Shown here piece by piece: positions 8,621-13,849 of a stretch of DNA of 13,849 nt; position 1 is the stretch's first letter, and every line of letters begins with the position of its first letter. The stretch is taken from assembly GCA_007571275.1 (NCBI GenBank), contig RKRS01000144.1:1-13849 (forward strand), given 5' to 3'. Both the position numbers and the translations under genes were made by a program. Under the pieces are notes generated by a model. It had not been told where the DNA came from and did not search any database. It saw only the letters and a program-made list of their open reading frames with translations. The stretch comes from Dehalococcoidia bacterium (GTDB taxonomy: Bacteria > Chloroflexota > Dehalococcoidia > Bin125).

Positions 8621-8641
8621 GCTAGGATAGGGGTATCGGAG
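8621..8641 (+). promoter_or_regulatory. candidate -10 region (GCTAGGATAGG) upstream of the GreA-fusion gene
   Basis: GCTAGGATAGG (8621-8631) followed by TCGGAG (8636-8641) closely resembles GCTAGGTTAGG plus TCGGAG at 11086-11103. Both lie about 70 nt before a plus-strand start codon. TAGGAT could be a -10 hexamer, but no -35 element is seen at the proper distance. On the minus strand the same bases read TATCCT, 12 nt before the rsmG ATG, so the element might serve either direction. Confidence 0.3.
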
Positions 8642-8666
8642 CTGGGTAACGCTCTGCAGCGGCACG

Positions 8667-8686
8667 CAACTACTCGATAGTTGGAG
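8667..8686 (+). promoter_or_regulatory. inverted repeat overlapping the ribosome-binding site of the GreA-fusion gene
   Basis: CAACTA (8667-8672) and TAGTTG (8678-8683) are perfect complements around CTCGA. The last base of the right arm is the first G of the Shine-Dalgarno GGAG (8683-8686), which stands 7 nt before the ATG at 8694. It could be a repressor operator or a small RNA hairpin limiting translation. Function is inferred from position only. Confidence 0.35.
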
Positions 8687-8693
8687 ATGATCG

Positions 8694-9725
8694 ATGGCGT
8701 TCTTTGACGACGATCAGACAGTCGGCGGGCTGGATGAAATCGTGGACGATGTGGTCGAGGGAGAAGCAGAGCTGTTCGATGAACCGGCTGCTACAGAATC
8801 TGAGAATGGCACTGCTGCCGCGACCAAGCCCATGACCTTGGCCATGGCGGTGATGGAGTACTTCGCCTGGGAAGAAGAGCGCACGGCCAAGCGCACGCGT
8901 CGCAAGTCGACCAACACGCCTCGCTCCCGCCAGAGCGCTTTTGTGCTCGACGAACCCGCGCGTGAAGCAGTCACCCGTTTTCTCCAGCACTTTGGGCCGG
9001 ATACGGAGATCGCTGCGCTGTCGCCGAAGACGATGGAAGGCTTCCAGGAGACGATCGGCGCCAACACGATGGACCCGGCCGCCCGCCTGCAGCCGGTCAA
9101 AGAGTTCCTGCGATATTGCTGGAAGCAGGAATACACCGTGACTGAGGATGCCGAGGGCAGAACCAGCGCGCAGAATCTTGGCAATTTCCTGCGGATTAAG
9201 CGTCCCGCCAGTGTTGTCAGGGACGCCTCTCGATTCGAACATGAGCAGGCGCAGACGTTTGAGATGACTGCCGACGGTCTACAGCTGTTGCGCGAAGAGT
9301 TGGCGCACCTGAATGCGGAGATGCCCGAGGCGGTGCAGGCCGTCGCCGCCGCTCGGGAGGACAAGGACATCCGCGAGAACGCGCCGCTGGAGGCGGCTCG
9401 CGAGCATCAGGAGCGGCTTAAGTCACGAATTGATGAGCTTGAGTACCAGATATCGCACGCCGTGGTTCGTGAGGAACAGGCCACTGGTCGCGCCAAACTG
9501 GGCAGCCGGGTGTCGGTCGTCGAAATCGACGCTCAGGGCGACGTTCTGGGCGAGGCCAGAGAGTACACTTTGGTGGGAACCACCGAAGCGAACGCAGCGG
9601 CCCGGCGAATCTCGGTCGAGAGCCCGCTTGGCCGTGGACTGCTCGATCAGTCGGCGGATCGGCAGATTGAAATCCAGGCCCCCAGCGGTCGTAAGCGGTT
9701 CCGCCTGCTTGAGGTGAAAGGCTAG
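8694..9725 (+). CDS. GreA-like transcription factor fused to an N-terminal recombinase-type core-binding (SAM-like) domain
   Basis: The protein has 343 residues. Residues 190-343 form a complete GreA/GreB-type unit. The coiled coil (MTADGLQLLREELAHL at 191-206) leads to the tip AREDKDIRENAP, keeping the acidic pair (Asp225, Glu228) that in GreA reaches into RNA polymerase's secondary channel to stimulate transcript cleavage. The FKBP-like C-terminal domain includes ISVESPLGRGLL (306-317). Residues 1-45 are acidic and probably disordered; 60-80 are strongly basic. Residues 88-172 resemble the helical core-binding domain of XerC/D-type recombinases: RFLQHFG, ALSPKTMEGF, RLQPVKEFLRY, then NLGNFLRIKRPA. 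No recombinase catalytic domain follows. Canonical GreA is about 158 residues, so this is over twice that length. GGAG at 8683-8686 supports the ATG. The GreA call is firm; the N-terminal call is by pattern. Confidence 0.85.
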   Translation: MAFFDDDQTVGGLDEIVDDVVEGEAELFDEPAATESENGTAAATKPMTLAMAVMEYFAWEEERTAKRTRRKSTNTPRSRQSAFVLDEPAREAVTRFLQHFGPDTEIAALSPKTMEGFQETIGANTMDPAARLQPVKEFLRYCWKQEYTVTEDAEGRTSAQNLGNFLRIKRPASVVRDASRFEHEQAQTFEMTADGLQLLREELAHLNAEMPEAVQAVAAAREDKDIRENAPLEAAREHQERLKSRIDELEYQISHAVVREEQATGRAKLGSRVSVVEIDAQGDVLGEAREYTLVGTTEANAAARRISVESPLGRGLLDQSADRQIEIQAPSGRKRFRLLEVKG

Positions 9726-9726
9726 T

Positions 9727-9744
9727 CAGGCCTCGCCGAGGCTG
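9727..9744 (+). terminator. short GC-rich stem-loop after the GreA-fusion gene
   Basis: GCCTC (9730-9734) and GAGGC (9738-9742) form a stem with a 3-nt loop, extendable by CA/TG across a one-base bulge, starting 2 nt after the stop codon. No U tract follows, so it is at most a weak or non-canonical terminator. Confidence 0.25.
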
Positions 9745-9778
9745 ACAGCCGAGCGAGAAGTGAGACGAGCGAGATGGC

Positions 9779-9837
9779 CCGCGTCCCGTGCGCACCGGGA
9801 CGTGGCGATCATCCATCCTGTCACGGTGCGCGCGGGG
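9779..9837 (+). promoter_or_regulatory. two-state leader structure upstream of the citrate synthase gene
   Basis: Two stable helices compete for the same bases. Structure A pairs 9779-9788 with 9796-9805 (10 bp, one G-U, 7-nt loop). Structure B pairs 9784-9797 with 9824-9837 (14 bp, two G-U, 26-nt loop). B buries GGGG (9834-9837), the purine-rich stretch ahead of the TTG start at 9851, whereas A leaves it free. GTCAC (9820-9824) and GTGAC (9841-9845) could also pair around it. This is the geometry of a translational switch or RNA thermometer, but no ligand or known family is recognised, and GC-rich sequence can fold by chance. Confidence 0.45.
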
Positions 9838-9850
9838 AAAGTGACGAACG

Positions 9851-11020
9851 TTGTCCGACATACCGACCATTGAGTTCACGATCACCAACGCCAATCTCGA
9901 TACCGGCCTGCGCGGTTACCCGGTCGGTACCTGCGAAACCAGTTACGTCGATCCGCAGGAGGGCGTCTCCTACGTCGGCTATCCCATCGCTGATCTGGCC
10001 TTCCTGCCGGCTGAAGACATCATCCATTTGCTCTTCAACAAGTCGCTCCCGTCCGACGTTGAGCGCCAGGCCGTCGCCGATGACATCGCCGAGCGTTCGG
10101 AAGTGCCCGAGCAAGCGCTGGCGGCGATCTCAGCCTTGCCGATGTCCGGTCATCCGATGGACCTGTTCTGCGCGGCCATCCAGATCCTCGGCATGACCGG
10201 CAAGACCGATGATTACTACGAGGACGCGCTCAACCTGGTCGCCCGGATGCCCACGGCGCTGGCGGCGATCTTCCGCAAGCGCGAGGGTTGGGGCGACCTG
10301 ATCCCCTCGGAGCCGTCGCGCGGGTACGTCAACAACTTCGTGCACATGCTGGGCATGCCCGGCGGCGACGAGGAAGCGTTGACTCGCCTGCTTTCGGTCT
10401 ACTACAACCTGCACGCCGACCACGGCGGCGGTAATCTCTCGACCTTCGTCGGTCGCGCCGTCGCCTCAGGCCTGGCTGACATGTACCGCTCGATGGCCTC
10501 GGGCATGAATGCGCTGGCCGGACCGCGTCACGGCATGGCCAACCAGGACGCCTTCAAGATGGTGCGCGAGGTCAATACGACCGACACCGCCGAGGCCACG
10601 GAAATGCTGCGCAAGCGCCTGGCCGGCGGCGGTCTGATCTTTGGCTTTGGCCACGCGGTGCTGCGCCAGGAAGATCCGCGAGCCAAGGTCCAGCTGGGCG
10701 TCGGTGAAGAGCTGTGTCCCGATGATCACTGGTTCAACGTGGTCAAGGCGGTTCGTGAAGCGGGTATCCAGGTGCTCAGCGCAAACCCCAAGGTCTCGAA
10801 CCCGTACCCCAACGTCGACCTGATTTCCGGCAGCCTGGTCAATGCGCTCGGCTTCACCGACCCCGACTACTACACGACGCTGTTTGGTTGGTCGCGTATT
10901 GCCGGCATCGGCGCGCAGATCGTCGACGAGCGCACTCGCGCCAGGAATGGCCGCGGCGTGGCGATCTATCGGCCTCGCTACATCCCGATCAATCAACCGG
11001 CGCAGTCGCTCTCGAGCTAG
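9851..11020 (+). CDS. gltA: citrate synthase, eukaryotic (mitochondrial)-like type
   Basis: The enzyme condenses acetyl-CoA with oxaloacetate at the entry of the TCA cycle. The three catalytic residues are present: His227 in GPRHGMANQ, His268 in GFGHAVLRQEDPRA and Asp323 in NVDLISG (His274, His320 and Asp375 in pig heart enzyme). GHAVLRxxDPR, HADHGGGNLS and YYTTLFGWSRIAG resemble the mitochondrial enzyme more than the GHRVYxxxDPRA form of ordinary bacterial citrate synthases. At 389 residues it is shorter than the mitochondrial protein because the N-terminal region is reduced. Start is a TTG at 9851; the sequence from there is needed for the fold, and no in-frame ATG or GTG lies close by. It is 125 bp after the GreA-fusion gene, and the gap holds a strong leader structure. 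A 2-methylcitrate synthase activity cannot be excluded. Confidence 0.9.
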   Translation: MSDIPTIEFTITNANLDTGLRGYPVGTCETSYVDPQEGVSYVGYPIADLAFLPAEDIIHLLFNKSLPSDVERQAVADDIAERSEVPEQALAAISALPMSGHPMDLFCAAIQILGMTGKTDDYYEDALNLVARMPTALAAIFRKREGWGDLIPSEPSRGYVNNFVHMLGMPGGDEEALTRLLSVYYNLHADHGGGNLSTFVGRAVASGLADMYRSMASGMNALAGPRHGMANQDAFKMVREVNTTDTAEATEMLRKRLAGGGLIFGFGHAVLRQEDPRAKVQLGVGEELCPDDHWFNVVKAVREAGIQVLSANPKVSNPYPNVDLISGSLVNALGFTDPDYYTTLFGWSRIAGIGAQIVDERTRARNGRGVAIYRPRYIPINQPAQSLSS

Positions 11021-11085
11021 AGCGGGGACGCGCGGTCTGTGGACTCGGTGACCTTACGGATTGTGGGGATAGCCTCTGTCGCAGC

Positions 11086-11103
11086 GCTAGGTTAGGATCG
11101 GAG
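11086..11103 (+). promoter_or_regulatory. candidate -10 region (GCTAGGTTAGG) upstream of the oxidase-operon lead gene
   Basis: GCTAGGTTAGG (11086-11096) with TCGGAG (11098-11103) is a near copy of the element at 8621-8641 and stands 71 nt before the ATG at 11157, against 73 nt in the other case. TAGGTT or TAGGAT could be the -10 hexamer; no good -35 is visible. It would be the promoter of the cytochrome oxidase operon. Confidence 0.3.
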
Positions 11104-11108
11104 ATCGA

Positions 11109-11132
11109 CCGCGCCTCATGCATGGAGCGCGG
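11109..11132 (+). promoter_or_regulatory. GC-rich hairpin in the leader of the oxidase operon
   Basis: CCGCGC (11109-11114) pairs perfectly with GCGCGG (11127-11132); the 12-nt loop holds CATGCATG and the out-competed ATG at 11118. It may be a weak terminator for citrate synthase or a leader element of the next gene; no U tract follows. Confidence 0.3.
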
Positions 11133-11156
11133 CTGAGCGAGAGCGAGCCGAGGGCA

Positions 11157-12299
11157 ATGCCCACGCTGGAATCGTCGAGGCAAAAACGCTGGAGCGTCCT
11201 TCAGCAGATCGCTGGGGCGGCGTACGGCTATCCCAACGATGAGTTCCCCGATCGCGAAGTCACGACCAATTTCCCCCAGGAACAGATGGGCGTGCGGGTC
11301 AGATCGGGCGGTTGGCTCTACCCCGACATCGTCGTGACCGATGAGCCGGGTCACTTCATTGCTCTCGCTGGTGACCTCGCGCTCACCCACGAAGTCAATA
11401 ACCAGACCGCCATCGAACGCTGGAAGCCGCTTGCCCAGGCCGCGCCGTTGGTGCTCTATGTCCCCATGGGGCAAAGCGGTCGCGCCATCCGCCTCTGTCG
11501 GATGAACGGGATCAAGCTGCACAAACTGGTCGCCTATCGACAGCGACCGGCCGGATTCGGCATCGACCTGCAGGAGGCGTACAGCGGCCCCGATCTGTTC
11601 AAGCCGATCGCGTCCCTGCTTCCACCAGCGTTGCGACCGATGGCATATCGAGATGAACGCAAGGCAGTAGCGGATACGTATCTGCAGCCGTTGCCGGCGG
11701 CGCGTAGCGGCGACGTCCCGGCGCTGGCTGCGCCGGTAGAACAACCGGCAGCGACGCTGGCCCTGCCCTCGGGTCTCGACGACGAGCACGGCCACGGCGA
11801 GCATGATGCTCCCGAGTCGCATTTGCCCCCGCCCAGTCTGGCGCCAATACTGTTCGCGTTGGGGTTGATCGTCACCGCTGCCGGCGCCATCTTCGTCGGC
11901 GAGTTGCTCAGCGTCGGGATCACGCTCATTGTCTTGTCGGCAGTGCGCTGGTTCCTGGAGGACATGGGCTATTTCGAAGCTGGCGGGCCTGCTGAGTTCC
12001 GACAGCATCCCCTGCAGGTCATGCCGGACGTGTCGCCTCCACCCGGCATCCACATGCCGCCCCCCAGCCTTTCGCCCCTGCTCTTCGCGGGCGGCCTGAT
12101 CATGACTGGAGCTGGCGCGGTATTCACCGACCAGGTGTTGGGCGCCGGCATCACGTTGATCGTGTTTGGCGGCGTTGGCTGGTTCCTGGAGGACATCCAG
12201 TACTTCGAAGAGCCAGCGCACGACGATCACCATGACCAGCATGACTCCGACGCCCCGCTCATGCAGGGCGCTGACAGCGCTGAGCGAAGCGCCGGCTAG
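11157..12299 (+). CDS. unrecognised membrane protein: nuclease-fold-like N-terminal domain plus duplicated two-helix module, first gene of the oxidase operon
   Basis: I do not recognise this 380-residue protein as a named family. Residues 1-170 look soluble. GGWLYPDIVVTDEP with Asp57, HEVN (Glu79) and LVLYVPMGQSGRA recall the core of PD-(D/E)XK-like or Uma2-like folds, but the catalytic Lys is missing, so activity is doubtful. Residues 222-274 and 299-351 are two copies of a 53-residue module, each starting H-[LM]-PPPSL and ending WFLED..YFE, with two short hydrophobic segments. Histidine-rich stretches lie before the first copy (EHGHGEHD, 210-217) and after the second (HDDHHDQH, 355-362). 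The PPPSxxPxLFAxG start resembles small oxidase subunit-IV-like segments, a weak similarity. The ATG at 11157 follows CGAGGG (11149-11154), and an ATG at 11118 sits inside a hairpin. ctaC follows after 57 bp, which suggests a role in oxidase assembly or structure. Confidence 0.7.
   Translation: MPTLESSRQKRWSVLQQIAGAAYGYPNDEFPDREVTTNFPQEQMGVRVRSGGWLYPDIVVTDEPGHFIALAGDLALTHEVNNQTAIERWKPLAQAAPLVLYVPMGQSGRAIRLCRMNGIKLHKLVAYRQRPAGFGIDLQEAYSGPDLFKPIASLLPPALRPMAYRDERKAVADTYLQPLPAARSGDVPALAAPVEQPAATLALPSGLDDEHGHGEHDAPESHLPPPSLAPILFALGLIVTAAGAIFVGELLSVGITLIVLSAVRWFLEDMGYFEAGGPAEFRQHPLQVMPDVSPPPGIHMPPPSLSPLLFAGGLIMTGAGAVFTDQVLGAGITLIVFGGVGWFLEDIQYFEEPAHDDHHDQHDSDAPLMQGADSAERSAG
11820..11978 (+). repeat. 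intragenic repeat unit 1 (53-residue membrane module)
   Basis: This is the first copy of a 159-bp coding repeat. At protein level 34 of 53 positions are identical to the second copy with no gaps. The 17-bp stretch TGGTTCCTGGAGGACAT (11949-11965) is identical in both. Confidence 0.85.
12051..12209 (+). repeat. intragenic repeat unit 2 (53-residue membrane module)
   Basis: Second copy of the module, the same length to the residue, starting HMPPPSLSP and ending YFE. The shared 17-bp stretch is at 12180-12196. The spacer between copies is 24 codons and is Pro-rich. Confidence 0.85.
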
Positions 12300-12356
12300 C
12301 AACCAGAGACAGAGATGAACCGAGCTGAAACAGGGAGAGAAGGGAGCGGGCGCGTG

Positions 12357-13706
12357 ATGGCGTATCAACGGCTATGGCGAACCCGAGTCGGTCGGCTCAC
12401 GCTGATCATGGGCGCTGCCGCCCTGGCCTTGCTCGTGTTCTCCGGGCTGGCCAGCGCACAGGTTGCGCTCCCTGAAGCGGTCACCGAGCAGGGTGATTCG
12501 ATCCGTGCGTTGTTCTTTGTCGTCCTGGCCATCGGCGTCATCGTCTTCGTGATCGTCGAGGCGATGATTCTCTGGGTCGTCTTCCGCTACAAGCGCAAGT
12601 CGGATGACGAACTGCCAACCCAGGTCGCTCATAACGCGACCGCCGAGATTCTCTGGACGGGTATCCCGACCGTCATCGTGGTTGTCCTCTTCATCGTCTC
12701 CTTCTTTGTGCTGCAAGACATCCAGGCCGCCGCTGATCCGGATGAAGATGTGGTCGTGGTCGATGTCCAGGGCCGACAGTGGGCCTGGGCGTTTAACTAC
12801 GCTGTGCCGCTCGGCACCGAGCTGTCCGAGCCCATCTCTCCCAGTCTGTCAGAGACCGAGATCCATCTGGAAGACCCGTCACTGGTGGTCCCCTTTATGA
12901 CCCTCAAACTCGGCGTGGAACACATGCGTGTTGTCTCGCGCACTGGCGATGTCGTCACCGTTGATCGGGCGGTCAACGGCACCGTAGCGATTCGACATCA
13001 GGCCGGCGCTGAAGTGATGCGTGTGTTCAATGGCACCGACACGGTTGCCGAAGGGCGACTGCAGGCAGCCGACAACACGCCGATTGTGACCGTCCCGGTC
13101 GGGCAGATGATTCGCTTCAACATCGCCTCGGCCGACGTGCTGCACGCGTTCTACACTCCCCAGTTCCTGACCAAACTCGATGCCGTGCCCGGCCGCGTGC
13201 AGACGCTCTGGGTGCGGATCACCGATAGCGGCGATTTCAAGAGTCAGTGCGCCGAGTATTGCGGCCGTGACCACGCGCGCATGATTTACACAGTCCGCGC
13301 GCTTCCACTGGCCGAGTACGAAGCGTGGTTCTCGGACAAGGCTGGTGAGGCGCCGGCGCCGATTGAAGGCGACTTTGGCGGTGAGGAAGAAGTTGAACAG
13401 CAAGAAGGCGCGATCGGCAATCCGGCTAATGGTCAGCAGCTCTTCTTCTCCCTGGGCTGCAACGTCTGCCATGGCGACTTCGGCGAGGGAGTGGTCGGGC
13501 CAACCATCGCCATGACCATCGTCCCGCTTGACCGAGTGATCCTGCAGTACCGCGAACCACTCGAGGCCATGAGTGTCTTCCCGCCGGACCAAGTCTCAGA
13601 CGATGAAATTGCCGACATTTACGCATGGCTTCAGACGGTCCCGCGACCGCCCGAGGCAGACGTCATTCCCAGCAAACTCGCTGAATTGATTGAGGCCGGC
13701 GGCTAG
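12357..13706 (+). CDS. ctaC: cytochrome c oxidase subunit II with fused C-terminal cytochrome c (caa3 type)
   Basis: This subunit takes electrons through its own haem c and the binuclear CuA centre and passes them to subunit I. The 449-residue product starts with a signal-peptide-like segment, then a two-helix hairpin (residues 40-125) and the CuA cupredoxin domain. CuA ligands are His263, Cys298, Glu300 (backbone), Cys302, His306 and Met309, in CAEYCGRDHARM. The electron-entry Trp lies in QWAWAF (142-146). A haem c site is CNVCH (368-372), with Met405 the probable sixth ligand. Oddly, 121 residues separate Trp142 from His263, about twice the 60 in Paracoccus (Trp121 to His181), because of an insertion near 149-240. 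AGGGAG at 12341-12346 supports ATG 12357 or GTG 12354; an ATG at 12315 would place hydrophilic residues before the signal sequence. ctaD follows after 53 bp. Confidence 0.95.
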   Translation: MAYQRLWRTRVGRLTLIMGAAALALLVFSGLASAQVALPEAVTEQGDSIRALFFVVLAIGVIVFVIVEAMILWVVFRYKRKSDDELPTQVAHNATAEILWTGIPTVIVVVLFIVSFFVLQDIQAAADPDEDVVVVDVQGRQWAWAFNYAVPLGTELSEPISPSLSETEIHLEDPSLVVPFMTLKLGVEHMRVVSRTGDVVTVDRAVNGTVAIRHQAGAEVMRVFNGTDTVAEGRLQAADNTPIVTVPVGQMIRFNIASADVLHAFYTPQFLTKLDAVPGRVQTLWVRITDSGDFKSQCAEYCGRDHARMIYTVRALPLAEYEAWFSDKAGEAPAPIEGDFGGEEEVEQQEGAIGNPANGQQLFFSLGCNVCHGDFGEGVVGPTIAMTIVPLDRVILQYREPLEAMSVFPPDQVSDDEIADIYAWLQTVPRPPEADVIPSKLAELIEAGG

Positions 13707-13744
13707 CCCCGCCTACGGCGCGAGAGAGACCAGGGGACCAGGCA

Positions 13745-13752
13745 GAGGGAGG
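13745..13752 (+). promoter_or_regulatory. strong ribosome-binding site of ctaD
   Basis: GAGGGAGG lies 7 nt before the ATG at 13760. It is the best Shine-Dalgarno match in the window and fixes the start of the truncated downstream gene. Confidence 0.75.
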
Positions 13753-13759
13753 CATCACG

Positions 13760-13849
13760 ATGGCGACACTGGCGGGGGCGCAGACCAGCACGTATGCCGG
13801 CGCAAACGTCTGGCGCGCCGTTCTCGAGTGGTTGACCACGGTCGACCAC
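13760..13849 (+). CDS. ctaD: cytochrome c oxidase subunit I, N-terminal fragment cut by the window edge
   Basis: Only 30 codons are present, open to the last base. They end in VLEWLTTVDH, the start of the conserved WLTTxDHKxIG segment just before the first membrane helix of haem-copper oxidase subunit I. That subunit holds low-spin haem, the haem-CuB oxygen-reduction site and the proton channels. The strong ribosome-binding site and the position directly after ctaC support the call. No active-site residue is visible in this part, so the oxidase class rests on ctaC and gene order. Confidence 0.85.
   Translation, partial: MATLAGAQTSTYAGANVWRAVLEWLTTVDH

Noticed and set aside
8694..9240. An active integrase or mobile element at the GreA-fusion gene
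   Set aside because: Only a core-binding-like domain is present. There is no catalytic Arg-His-x-x-Arg-Tyr domain, no flanking attachment repeats and no phage genes nearby.
9750..9850. T-box riboswitch in the citrate synthase leader
   Set aside because: The T-box consensus (AGGGTGGNACCGCG) and specifier-loop layout are not found, and citrate synthase is not a usual T-box target.
11118..11156. Earlier ATG at 11118 as the start of the oxidase-operon lead gene
   Set aside because: It lies in the loop of a strong hairpin without a Shine-Dalgarno sequence; the ATG at 11157 has a purine-rich site just upstream.
10989..12368. Minus-strand open frame of 459 codons opposite the oxidase-operon lead gene
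   Set aside because: It has no recognisable domain and low-complexity Arg/Gln-rich composition, and it crosses three plus-strand features. The plus strand has a ribosome-binding site and the 53-residue repeat.

Overview
The window is GC-rich, densely coding bacterial chromosome with several GTG or TTG starts and short intergenic gaps. A subunit II with a fused cytochrome c next to subunit I (caa3-type oxidase), a eukaryote-like citrate synthase and an alpha-methylacyl-CoA racemase suggest an aerobic member of the Chloroflexota, perhaps Thermomicrobia or a relative. This placement is an inference from gene content and style; no rRNA or marker phylogeny is available here. I see no tRNA, rRNA, CRISPR array, insertion sequence or phage module.

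Layout: (1) 107-3450, plus strand: a PAP2_3/Aur1-like membrane phosphatase or phosphotransferase, a flippase-like integral membrane protein of the lysylphosphatidylglycerol-synthase TM family, and an alpha-methylacyl-CoA racemase (CoA-transferase family III). All three fit lipid metabolism. (2) 8611-3456, minus strand: rsmG (16S rRNA m7G methyltransferase), then three tandem paralogous MFS transporters, read as one series. It converges on the racemase gene with only 5 bp between the stop codons. (3) 8694-9725, plus strand, divergent from rsmG: a protein with a complete GreA-like domain at its C terminus and, at its N terminus, what looks like the SAM-like core-binding domain of a tyrosine recombinase. 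(4) 9851-11020, plus strand: a citrate synthase resembling the mitochondrial type, preceded by a leader that can form two mutually exclusive GC-rich helices, one covering the ribosome landing site. (5) 11157-13849, plus strand: the start of a cytochrome c oxidase operon. Its first gene is an unrecognised membrane protein with a duplicated 53-residue module flanked by histidine-rich stretches. It is followed by ctaC, whose CuA domain carries a large insertion, and by the first 30 codons of ctaD.

The right half couples the TCA entry enzyme with the terminal oxidase, so it is centred on aerobic respiration. The most unusual items are the recombinase-domain/GreA fusion, the two-state citrate synthase leader, the insertion in the CuA domain and the duplicated membrane module upstream of ctaC.
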